This document shows, one piece after another, positions 42,816 to 50,157 of a stretch of DNA of 60,365 nt (positions are counted from its first letter, which is position 1; each line of letters opens with the position of its first letter). Under the pieces are notes generated by a model, which ran no database searches, had not been told where the DNA came from, and was given only the letters and a program-made list of their open reading frames with translations. The DNA lies in NCBI GenBank assembly GCA_017940545.1, contig JAGAYI010000030.1, positions 1 to 60,365 of the forward strand, read 5' to 3'. Source of the DNA: Prevotella sp. (GTDB lineage Bacteria; Bacteroidota; Bacteroidia; Bacteroidales; Bacteroidaceae). A program made the position numbers and the translations under genes.

Positions 42816-43334
42816 TTATGGTTCGGGATCATCGTCAGGAACTACGATGGGCGAATAGACGGGAACCTTCTTAGGCTTACCACCAACTGTCACCTCCTTG
42901 TAGGTTACCTCGTAGGTCTTGCGGAGGATGCACTTCTCCTTCATTGCACGGCTGGTGATGCGGTCGAGCTTTTCACCCTCGGGGATGAAGCGGACGTGCA
43001 CACCCTCTACATGCACATTCACGTTGTAGTCTGAAGGGCTGTCAGCGCCGCCATGTGCATTCTCGATGGTGGGGCGGAGCGTTCCAAGACCGTCAATCTT
43101 CACAGCCTGACCGATGGACAACTGGTCCACGGCGACGCGTGAGAGAAGCTTGACACAACCCAGCAGAACATCCTCGGTGAAGGGAGTACCACCGCTGGCA
43201 GCTATGAGACATAAGCCGCGGAGGTTGATGGGCTCCTTTTGATGGATGCGGGCGTAGGATTTGCCGTAGTAGTCTGACTTTCGGTCGTTGTTGGTTACTA
43301 CGTCCAAGTCAACAATTGCCTTTACTGTAGCCAT
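42816..43334 (-). CDS. HU-HIG family DNA-binding protein
   Basis: A 172-residue HU-HIG paralogue of the protein at 11389-11832. Both share the N-terminal RKSDYYGK/Q pattern and a central AVKIDGLGTLRP / AVKLDGIGSFSP motif. The start is the ATG at 43334 (MATVKAIVD), since the longer frame upstream crosses the hairpin-rich leader at 43388-43444. The tail ends in acidic DDDPEP. The role is probably nucleoid-like binding within the accessory region. Confidence 0.82.
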   Translation of the reverse strand: MATVKAIVDLDVVTNNDRKSDYYGKSYARIHQKEPINLRGLCLIAASGGTPFTEDVLLGCVKLLSRVAVDQLSIGQAVKIDGLGTLRPTIENAHGGADSPSDYNVNVHVEGVHVRFIPEGEKLDRITSRAMKEKCILRKTYEVTYKEVTVGGKPKKVPVYSPIVVPDDDPEP

Positions 43335-43387
43335 TTGCTTTTCCTTTTTTTTGATTGTTACACAATAACAAAGATCACTTTTCTCTT

Positions 43388-43444
43388 GGCTGCCGTCGCA
43401 GCCTCCCTGCAGGTCGTCAACAGGATCTTGTTTTCTGTTGACGA
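43388..43444 (-). promoter_or_regulatory. Hairpin leader of the HU-HIG gene
   Basis: Two perfect hairpins lie in the untranslated leader: TCGTCAACAG/CTGTTGACGA (43414-43423 with 43435-43444) and GGCTGC-cgtc-GCAGCC (43388-43403). The first begins right after an ACTTTG -7-like box on the minus strand, so the transcript may start with a 10-bp stem, which would stabilise the mRNA. Confidence 0.5.
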
Positions 43445-43533
43445 TGCAAAGTTCAGAAACTTTTTTCTTTTGTGCAACATCCGCTACTTCCTTTACGAAA
43501 AAGGAAGTAAAGGAAGTGAAAAGGGGATGCTTC

Positions 43534-44565
43534 CTATGGCTTTTGGACAGTCGTTTCAAGTACTTTCCCGAATTGTTCCGCTGCCTGTTGGTAGAGCGCG
43601 TACCAGCATTCCACGTTGAACATGCCTTTCTCCCACTTGCCTGTAGGCTTTATGCCTTTTAGCAGGTACTCGTCGAGTCCGCAGCTCTTTTCGGTCAGCT
43701 TCTGGATGCAGTCCCTGAAGTAGCGCTCAGTACACATCTTGAATCGCTCGGGGTTGTTCTTGGTATAATACTCATGGAACCTGCTGCGCTGGCGGTAGAA
43801 GAAATTGCTGCTGCTGCAGAGGTTGTTGACATATATATAAAAGAAGAGGCACACCAGCAAGTGGTGAACGGTGTATTCCTTGATATAGTAATTGTCGCCT
43901 TCCCGCCATTTCAGGTGGCCGGTCTGTTCGTTGTTGAGCAGTTCCCTGGCAGCTACCGTCATGGCGTTGATCAGTTCCTCGTCGGTATGGGGCGGTTTCA
44001 GGAACGTATGGCCGGCATCCGTCTTCACCGTTCCTGTTATGTGTACCGGTTTGTTCTTTTCTTCCGCACCCTCTTGTTTCCTCACTTCGTGTTTCACCAG
44101 ATAGGGAGGAATCTCCTCGGTAGGTGTGATGATGACAATGGCGTACGTGCCGTCGGGTAGTACTTCCTTTTTCACCTCAAAGCCTGCCGACACGTGTCCC
44201 ACTATGTGTCTGTCAACGACAGCGGCCAGTGGTCCCAGGCCGTGGCGTCCCTGCCGGAGCGTCTTCAGCGGCTGAATGTCGTCGCCCTTCTCCTTGAGTA
44301 CGACGTAGTGTCCGTCCTTTACGAAGTTCACTTTCCCCGTGGGGCTCATCTTCAGGGCCTGCTTGATGGTTGACAGTAATGTTTTCTCCGACTCTACGGG
44401 GGTGGTAAAGGCAATCTTGAAGCCCTGTTTGCTGTATGCCTGCACCTGTGGCATCGTCATCAGCGTCACCGTCGGGTCTTTCACCGACGGTTTCACCGCC
44501 ATGTCGCTGAGCGTTACCGTCAGTTTCTGCCGTGGTGTTTTCTTGAATCCTATTTTTCTTGCCAT
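43534..44565 (-). CDS. Unknown accessory protein, 343 residues
   Basis: Not recognised. The start ATG at 44565 (MARKIGFKKTPRQK) was chosen because two tandem promoters lie just upstream (44613-44620 and 44695-44702). The first two thirds form mixed alpha/beta sequence with MKPPHTDEEL-like and LKWREGDNYYIKEY motifs; a central hydrophobic helix with LLVCLFFYIYVNN (about 245-257) follows. The C-terminal third has several cysteines (CTERYF, DCIQKL, SCGLDEY). It may belong with the HU-HIG gene downstream (gap 199 bases). No catalytic signature is seen. Confidence 0.6.
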   Translation of the reverse strand: MARKIGFKKTPRQKLTVTLSDMAVKPSVKDPTVTLMTMPQVQAYSKQGFKIAFTTPVESEKTLLSTIKQALKMSPTGKVNFVKDGHYVVLKEKGDDIQPLKTLRQGRHGLGPLAAVVDRHIVGHVSAGFEVKKEVLPDGTYAIVIITPTEEIPPYLVKHEVRKQEGAEEKNKPVHITGTVKTDAGHTFLKPPHTDEELINAMTVAARELLNNEQTGHLKWREGDNYYIKEYTVHHLLVCLFFYIYVNNLCSSSNFFYRQRSRFHEYYTKNNPERFKMCTERYFRDCIQKLTEKSCGLDEYLLKGIKPTGKWEKGMFNVECWYALYQQAAEQFGKVLETTVQKP

Positions 44566-44611
44566 ACTGTATTTTGATTGCCGAGAGGCAGTCAGTTTAC
44601 TATTTTTATTG

Positions 44612-44708
44612 GCAAAGTTACGAAAAGTCGAGAGCATAACAAAGAAACTTGTTTCTTTTTTTGCCGAGACGGAGTAATTTCGCGACTTTAGTCGCAAAGT
44701 TACGAAAA
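44612..44708 (-). promoter_or_regulatory. Tandem promoters from a 15-bp duplication
   Basis: GCAAAGTTACGAAAA occurs at 44612-44626 and 44694-44708. On the minus strand each gives TAACTTTG (44613-44620 and 44695-44702), a -7 match, so the gene at 43534-44565 may have two start sites 82 bases apart. CGCGACTTTAGTCGC between them can form a hairpin. Confidence 0.55.
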
Positions 44709-44863
44709 AAGTCTGTAACAAAAGACGGAATTTGGAGAATTAACGCAGAAAGCACGTAAATAAAAGGCAAGACGAGGAAAAACGAGGATGTTCAGTTTTA
44801 GGCTGAATGCAAATTTGGGAGGAATAAAGAAGTAGTTAGGTTTCTTTCGTGTTTATCTGTTGG

Positions 44864-44959
44864 ACGACATTGGCTTTCGTGGACGTGAAGAACCTGACAA
44901 CCGATGATATTGTGGAAATTAACGGCGACAAGTGGATTGTGTCTCACCGCCACATTTGA
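44864..44959 (+). pseudogene. Tyrosine recombinase (integrase) fragment
   Basis: An open stretch reading TTLAFVDVKNLTTDDIVEI then NGDKWIVSHRH and a stop. This is the segment of Bacteroidales phage-type integrases just around the first catalytic arginine region, where intact enzymes continue with a KT motif. Neither the N-terminus nor the catalytic RxxR/H...Y part is present. A CCCCGC/GCGGGG-like hairpin follows at about 44965-44980. It is debris of an integrated element beside the second accessory region. Confidence 0.6.
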
Positions 44960-45071
44960 GCATCCCCGCAAAACGGGGAAGCGGCGTAAGCCAAAGGGGC
45001 AAAAACGATCATTTCAACTAATAATATATAAAAGGTATAGGCAAAGTGTTATATTTATCAAAAAGATTTTG

Positions 45072-45170
45072 TACCTTTGCACCCAAAAGGGTGCGAGACT
45101 CGGCTGCGCCTCGGCAATTGGAGCAAGCTCCATTGCACTCTGCTTGCACGAGCCTTGTGGCCGTAATTAT
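45072..45170 (+). promoter_or_regulatory. Promoter and palindromic leader of DUF4160/DUF2442
   Basis: TACCTTTG at 45072-45079 is the -7 box. The transcript would begin within GCACCC-aaaa-GGGTGC (45079-45094), followed by repeated GCCTCGGC-like units and TGGAGC-aa-GCTCCA (about 45119-45132). A nearly identical promoter start (TTTTGTAYCTTTGCACCCAA) occurs on the minus strand near 59992-60011. Confidence 0.5.
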
Positions 45171-45184
45171 CAAAAAAGAGTATC

Positions 45185-45442
45185 ATGCCAGAGATTTGCC
45201 ATTTCTACGGAATCGTCATTACGATGTATCTGCCCGACCACAATCCGCCGCACTTCCACGTGCGCTATAATGAGTATCGTGCCACCATCGACATTCAGAC
45301 GGGTAGAGTGACTGGACAGATGCCACGTCGTGCGTTGCATCTGGTCTTCGAGTGGCTCGACCTGCATAAGGACGAACTGATGTTGAACTGGGAACGCATG
45401 GAGAATGGTGAGACTCTGGTAAAAATAAGCCCTCTGGATTAG
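45185..45442 (+). CDS. DUF4160 protein (toxin-like partner)
   Basis: An 85-residue protein of the DUF4160 type, with the conserved PEICHFYGIVITMY and HNPPHFHVRY motifs. DUF4160 genes are regularly paired with DUF2442, and the pair behaves like a toxin-antitoxin or mobile-element accessory module; its activity is not established here. The next gene starts 3 bases after the stop. Confidence 0.85.
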   Translation: MPEICHFYGIVITMYLPDHNPPHFHVRYNEYRATIDIQTGRVTGQMPRRALHLVFEWLDLHKDELMLNWERMENGETLVKISPLD

Positions 45443-45445
45443 CGT

Positions 45446-45775
45446 ATGGAACAGACTAATAATTCGGTTAAGCGAGAGCAGAACAAACTTGCTTGTTCTG
45501 CCGAGCGTGAGAATCATCGCCCACAGGGCAATTCACTAAAATGGGTTACAGCCGCCCGCGCCCTTGATGGCTATAGGCTGCACCTGACCTTCAATGACGG
45601 CTGCGAGCGCATCTTCGACTGCCTGCCGCTCATTGAGAAGTATAAACTCTTTGCCCCACTACGCGACAGAGCAGTGTTCGACCATTTCGACCTTGACGGA
45701 TGGACGGTTTGCTGGCTCGACGGCAGCATTGACATCGCTCCCGAACATCTTTATGAGATGGGGCATGTCGCATAG
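45446..45775 (+). CDS. DUF2442 protein (antitoxin-like partner)
   Basis: A 109-residue protein whose last 80 residues match DUF2442 (YRLHLTFNDGCERIFDCLPL, then DGWTVCWLDGSIDIAPEHLY). The first 30 residues are polar and may be an extension or a too-early start; no better ATG lies before the domain. Tightly linked to DUF4160. Confidence 0.85.
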   Translation: MEQTNNSVKREQNKLACSAERENHRPQGNSLKWVTAARALDGYRLHLTFNDGCERIFDCLPLIEKYKLFAPLRDRAVFDHFDLDGWTVCWLDGSIDIAPEHLYEMGHVA

Positions 45776-45872
45776 CCGTGTATATAATTAAGGTGTAACT
45801 CTAAAAATAGATATGCCAATGGACAGATAAAGATATAAGGACATAAGACTGGACGTCCACTTTTGATTCTTG

Positions 45873-45990
45873 TCTTTCGATAATTGGGGAATTAAAGAAG
45901 ACTGCAAGGACTGAAGTAGATAGTTCACGCCGCTCGGCGTGGGCATTTACTCGTTTAAGCAGTTAAGGTTATCCCCAATACCTCGAAAGA
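45873..45990 (+). ncRNA. Structured leader RNA, copy 2
   Basis: Nested stems: TCTTTCGA/TCGAAAGA (45873-45880 with 45983-45990), ATTGGGGA/TCCCCAAT (45883-45890 with 45972-45979), ACTGC/GCAGT (45901-45905 with 45959-45963) and the apical CACGCC-gctc-GGCGTG (45926-45941). The stem sequences differ from copy 1 while single-stranded elements are kept: GCAAGG, GATAGTT before CACGC, GCGTGG after it, and AAGGTTA before the outer strands. A CGTAAGC/GCTCACG hairpin followed by T's (about 45990-46018) could be a terminator or attenuator in front of the HIRAN gene. No clear TAnnTTTG promoter was found upstream. Confidence 0.65.
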
Positions 45991-46075
45991 CGTAAGCGAA
46001 GTAAATTGCTCACGTTTTTCATACAAGAATGTACTATATAGTAAAAGGAATCACCAACTTAAAAGCAATATCATT

Positions 46076-47398
46076 ATGTTTATAGAAAAAGTTCATCCAC
46101 ATAAAGCCGACTATCATGGTGATGTACGCACCCTAATTACTGGTTTATCTTTCCAATGCCCTAATGATTGGGAAGCGATTCTTAATTCCTTGGACGAGGA
46201 AAGTGATTTGACCCTTAGAAAAGAGCCAGATAATCCTCATGACAAGTATGCCATAGCTGCTTATCTTGACGATAGGAGAATAGGATATGTTTCCAAGGAT
46301 GACAACTGTTCTATCTATATGTTTGTAGGGGAAGAACCAGTTGCTTGTAAAGTAATAGACAAATACAAAGCTTCATTTAAAATTTCCTTTGAGCATCCTA
46401 AACAGTTTTACGAACAGTTCACACCAGAGCAAATCTTCCAGCTCCAGCCTGATTGCAATTACAAGGGCTATGATAACAAATTGCCTTCATATGAAATTCC
46501 CGTCTTAGATATTGACAACGATCACTACGATTGGTATGAAGATACCATCTTAATGCCAAATATGGAAAAGTGGATTGTTGATTTTAATAGGAAATTCGTT
46601 TCAAACAAAATCGAGTTGGTCTGCCGACAATCACCAGATGGGAAATACTATTATTACCTTCCGTATCTGAACTGGGACATAGCTGAGGTAAGGTCGCAAG
46701 AAATCTGCGAAGAACTTGAAAGATTGGGAATAGGGATCGGCCTTGTAGATGTTGCGACTATTACCTATCAAGATACCATAGTAGCCGATATTAAAGTAGC
46801 TTTGCGCAAGGATTATTCTGGAATATCTGCTATGTCATATTTCAGAATGAAGAGAGAAAACAAAGATTTTAACTTTGTATATGAACTCCCTAAAAAGAAC
46901 AAAGTTCTCTCTATATCAGAAGAAGTGTTTGCCAAATTCATAAATGAGAATATTGGTTGTGACGTTTTAAGTTCGCCTAACTCTTCATGGAAATACGACA
47001 CTACAGATTTTCTTGGCGATGGGGCAGAAGTTTACGAAACCTATATTTTCAAAAAACGTATTTTGGAGAATCCCAAATGCAATGAGATTATAGCCAACGT
47101 CGTTAGGGGTAAAAGCGTGAATTTTAGCCTAGATATTAAAATGAACAAGAAAGAGATTTTCGATTTTGTGTATCGATACAAAAAGCAGTTCATCCCTGAT
47201 TACACATTAGCCAACTGTAAGAAAGAATATGGTAAAGAACAGTTCTCAATCTTCACAGAAGGGATTAGTCCTTCTCTTGATATTAGGTTCCCATTTATGG
47301 GAGATCCGTGCTCTATAACGTTTTACACCTCTTTTTGCAACAAAGCATATATCGATAAGAAAAAATCCCAAAAGAAAATCCTCACTCTTGAAAAGTAA
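46076..47398 (+). CDS. HIRAN-domain protein of unknown function
   Basis: A 440-residue protein. Residues about 18-95 fit the HIRAN domain (LTLRKEPDNPHDKYAI then RRIGYVSKDD), a module that binds single-stranded DNA ends in restarted-fork helicases and occurs alone in bacteria. The remaining 340 residues, AT-rich in coding, are not recognised and hold no helicase motif. It is the first gene behind the copy 2 leader RNA and precedes the retropepsin-like gene by about 90 bases. Confidence 0.65.
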   Translation: MFIEKVHPHKADYHGDVRTLITGLSFQCPNDWEAILNSLDEESDLTLRKEPDNPHDKYAIAAYLDDRRIGYVSKDDNCSIYMFVGEEPVACKVIDKYKASFKISFEHPKQFYEQFTPEQIFQLQPDCNYKGYDNKLPSYEIPVLDIDNDHYDWYEDTILMPNMEKWIVDFNRKFVSNKIELVCRQSPDGKYYYYLPYLNWDIAEVRSQEICEELERLGIGIGLVDVATITYQDTIVADIKVALRKDYSGISAMSYFRMKRENKDFNFVYELPKKNKVLSISEEVFAKFINENIGCDVLSSPNSSWKYDTTDFLGDGAEVYETYIFKKRILENPKCNEIIANVVRGKSVNFSLDIKMNKKEIFDFVYRYKKQFIPDYTLANCKKEYGKEQFSIFTEGISPSLDIRFPFMGDPCSITFYTSFCNKAYIDKKKSQKKILTLEK

Positions 47399-47486
47399 TT
47401 TTAGAAAATCGTCAAAACTGAATTTTTGTCAACAAGGTCAATTCTAATTAAGAAGATTGGTAATAACAAACGGTGATATTGAACTT

Positions 47487-47963
47487 ATGGAAGATAATAA
47501 GAAATATATAGCGCATAAAGGTTTTTCTATTGCTGCAACTGCTGAGTTGCCCGTTGGGACAACCTCTATCGAGACACGGCATGAAGTAGCCCCAGGATGG
47601 AACGCGGATAACACCATGTTTGAGCCTTGTGTCTGCTTTTGGGATACAGGAGCTACTTATTGTGGTGTATCAGATGCTTTAGCTGATAAATGGGGATTAG
47701 AGAATCTTGGAGATGTTAAAACGTTCTATGCTAATGATGATTATGAGGTAACACCATCATACGCTATTACTTTGCGGTTTGCAGATGGCTCTAAACACAT
47801 GATCACTGCCTCACGGCAACACATGTCAGGGGTGGATATAACCATAGGTCTATCACTTATATCTGATGGAATCTTCACACTCATGCCAACGGCAAATCAC
47901 GGTTCAATCTTCACTTTTGAAATACCTCAAAACCACAACGACATATATGAGTTTTTAAGATGA
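47487..47963 (+). CDS. Retropepsin-like aspartic protease
   Basis: A 158-residue protein counted from the ATG at 47487 (MEDNKKYIAHKG); a TTG at 47457 in the same frame would add 10 residues but is less likely. FWDTGATYCGVS carries the DTGA catalytic motif (residues 53-56), followed by the strand-rich fold GVDITIGLSLI and ending as a single retropepsin-like domain that would act as a dimer. No signal peptide. Its last four bases overlap the next gene (ATGA). Confidence 0.75.
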   Translation: MEDNKKYIAHKGFSIAATAELPVGTTSIETRHEVAPGWNADNTMFEPCVCFWDTGATYCGVSDALADKWGLENLGDVKTFYANDDYEVTPSYAITLRFADGSKHMITASRQHMSGVDITIGLSLISDGIFTLMPTANHGSIFTFEIPQNHNDIYEFLR

Positions 47964-48310
47964 ATAGAAAAGAACTTATTGAAAAATTGCAGAACATAGA
48001 AAAGGATGTGAAAGAGATTAAGGAATATCTTTCGCAGAATGAGGCAGGATCGGATAAACATGTATATTTTCCATTAGCAGCAGAACTTGACTTCAAATTA
48101 GATTATACGTTAGATGATTTATACAGAGAATTTGGAAGCAAGGTGTCATTAGCACGTCGATTAAAGACGGCTCTCCAAAAACGAAACATCAACACATTGG
48201 AAGAGTTCCTGTCACTTTCTCCTGGCGAACTCTTAGAATTGGAAAATGTTGGCTATGATACATTGCTTCGCACTAAAAAAGCTCTGAGCAAGTTGGGAGT
48301 TGCATGGTGA
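47960..48310 (+). CDS. Small protein with alpha-CTD-like helix-hairpin domain
   Basis: A 116-residue protein: an N-terminal coiled coil (about 1-28, IEKLQNIEKDVKEIKEYL), a linker, and a C-terminal domain (about 75-115, NINTLEEFLSLSPGELLEL then VGYDTLLRTKKAL) like the RNA polymerase alpha C-terminal domain or other HhH folds. It is translationally coupled to the retropepsin-like gene, so it may be its partner, substrate or regulator. Confidence 0.65.
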   Translation: MNRKELIEKLQNIEKDVKEIKEYLSQNEAGSDKHVYFPLAAELDFKLDYTLDDLYREFGSKVSLARRLKTALQKRNINTLEEFLSLSPGELLELENVGYDTLLRTKKALSKLGVAW

Positions 48311-48405
48311 GGTAACAAAGAAATGACAATTAGATTCCAAATAATTGAGGCAGAACTCGACACTGAAGTTTATTACTGCTACGGTTAAACATTATAATTT
48401 GGATT

Positions 48406-49680
48406 ATGAAAGACTTAAATAAATCTACATTTGGTTCATATCTCCTATCGTATTTTTGCATGAAGATTGATGCATTAACTTATGGAGAAAACATGACTGA
48501 CAGGGAAATATCTCTGTTCATACATGAGTATATACATTATCTTCAAAGCTTTACTACGATATATGGGCTAGAACGCATAAACTCGGAACTATCCGTATTA
48601 GCAAACTTGGTTGACTGGTTACGGATATCAGCGAACTCTCTTGTAACTATTCCTTTGCCAGAAGACGTTCTAAATACAGTAGTTCGTAATAATGCCTTAA
48701 TAAGTAACCTTGTCTGGGGTGATACGGATGATATTAGCCATCTTCATATAGTTAAAGTAGATAGTGATTATTTCCAGATAGACGAAAAACGACAAGTTGA
48801 ATCCATTAGTTTGTCGTACAGAAACGAAAACGGCCTTGATGGCACTTGCACTTTTGGCGCACGTGAGATATATGAAGGAATGGCGTATATGATAGAGCAA
48901 TTCATTACAAAAGATTATGAAGAGTCGCCCGATCACCCATATTGTACTGCGATAAAAGTTGCAAATTTCATTTACCCACAATTATTAGATGACCGACGCA
49001 ATATACTGGTGCTCTGTGACAAGGCTTTAATGTCATCAAATCCTGGAGCTGAGTATGTAAATATACTTAGATGGCTCAAACAAGTACATTTTTTGCCTTC
49101 TACGCCAGACGAACTATTCTATTTCCTTGACTATAATTGGGAAACTTTCGACTTAAATGAGAAAGCTGGAGTTTTAGACACATTTATAAATCGTATTGAA
49201 TTTGTTAGAAGCAATTTGCATTCTTTGTTACAAGACGAACGCTTTGCGGATTACCATAAATGGTTAGATGTCATTTTTGATTATGCGATAGACTTAAGGA
49301 AAACAGAGCCTATGTTTTGGCTTGACATTGTCGACAACGGATATGTAAAGGATAATTTATACTTCCACGCAATATTACATTTTGCTGGCAGCCCTCTCAT
49401 TGAAACCGTAAAGCACGAATACTTCACTGTGGATCCAGAAGGTAGCGATAGTGAAACCATGCCTTTTTTAAAAGTCTTTCATCAAATATATAAGGCGTTA
49501 GTAGAAGGCAAAACTCAATGTGAGTTGATGCCTTGGTGTAACAACAGCCCTAATGTCGTTAGAATTGATGAAACATGCTATAAATGTCCGTGGAAGCATA
49601 AAGAAGCCAATGGAGAGTTATGCCCCTTTAAATCAATATGGCAACACTGGGGACTTGATGATGTTGAAATCATGAAGTAG
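48406..49680 (+). CDS. Unknown HExxH (zincin-like) protein
   Basis: A 424-residue protein of unknown family. LFIHEYIHYLQS has the zinc-protease motif HEYIH at residues 40-44, and REIYEGMAYMIEQ (Glu157) could give the third ligand of a gluzincin. The C-terminal 70 residues have five cysteines (QCELMPWC, CYKCPW, LCPFK) that may bind another metal. No signal peptide or membrane helix, so an intracellular protease or immunity-type effector is possible. The stop lies 112 bases before the CRISPR array. AT-rich like its neighbours. Confidence 0.6.
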   Translation: MKDLNKSTFGSYLLSYFCMKIDALTYGENMTDREISLFIHEYIHYLQSFTTIYGLERINSELSVLANLVDWLRISANSLVTIPLPEDVLNTVVRNNALISNLVWGDTDDISHLHIVKVDSDYFQIDEKRQVESISLSYRNENGLDGTCTFGAREIYEGMAYMIEQFITKDYEESPDHPYCTAIKVANFIYPQLLDDRRNILVLCDKALMSSNPGAEYVNILRWLKQVHFLPSTPDELFYFLDYNWETFDLNEKAGVLDTFINRIEFVRSNLHSLLQDERFADYHKWLDVIFDYAIDLRKTEPMFWLDIVDNGYVKDNLYFHAILHFAGSPLIETVKHEYFTVDPEGSDSETMPFLKVFHQIYKALVEGKTQCELMPWCNNSPNVVRIDETCYKCPWKHKEANGELCPFKSIWQHWGLDDVEIMK

Positions 49681-49792
49681 CTTTTGTAAATCCACCACGA
49701 CTCCCCTCGATAAAGTGAATAGCGTGAGGATTATATGGTGCATATTATCCCTATATGCATATTGTTCGCCCATCCAAAGGGAGATTACTAAA
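49681..49792. other. Gap before the CRISPR array
   Basis: Holds an inverted repeat TGCATAT/ATATGCA near 49739-49760 and ends AGATTACTAAA directly before the first repeat. No repeat remnant is visible here; leader or trailer status is unknown. Confidence 0.3.
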
Positions 49793-50015
49793 CTGTTTCA
49801 GCACCTATTTATGTATGTACATACAGGCGGCATTCGTATAGACGCTGATAGGGGCAAACTGTTTCAGCACCTGTACATACAGGTTCAACGAAATCAAGTG
49901 CTACAACGTGCTACTGTTTCTGCACCTATTTTTGTATGTACATACAGGATGCCGAGGCATACTACAACAAGACCATCGACTGTTTCTGCACCTATTTTTT
50001 TTATGTACATACAGG
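49793..50015. CRISPR. Orphan four-repeat CRISPR array
   Basis: Repeats at 49793-49827 (35 bp), 49859-49883 (25 bp, internal 10-bp deletion), 49914-49948 (35 bp) and 49980-50015 (36 bp). All start CTGTTTC(A/T)GCACC and end TGTACATACAGG. The 35-bp units hold the palindrome TGTATGTACATACA near the 3' end. Three unrelated spacers of 31, 30 and 31 bp (49828-49858, 49884-49913, 49949-49979) are G+C-richer than the repeats and each has an open frame, as expected for pieces of coding DNA. Repeats 1-2 share CAG, repeats 3-4 CTG at position 8. No cas1, cas2 or recognised effector is near; the nearest candidate is the TnpB gene 143 bases away. Transcription direction is not evident. Confidence 0.8.
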
Positions 50016-50157
50016 GTATATCACATAACACTTAAATAGAATGCTTTTATGCGCCATGTATTCTTTCGAAAACACTACGCAAAGGCGAAACGGATGTTAC
50101 TTTCCGTAGAACAGATCCCGCCTGCCCTTGGACATAACGGGAGAACGCCTCTATCCG
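50016..50157 (-). other. Possible omega RNA / right-end region of the tnpB element
   Basis: On the minus strand, downstream of the tnpB stop, hairpins are visible (ACGGA/TCCGT around 50089-50107 and CCCGT/ACGGG-like pairing near 50110-50145). In IS200/IS605 elements this is where the guide RNA of TnpB is encoded and where the right end lies. The exact boundary could not be located. Confidence 0.35.
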
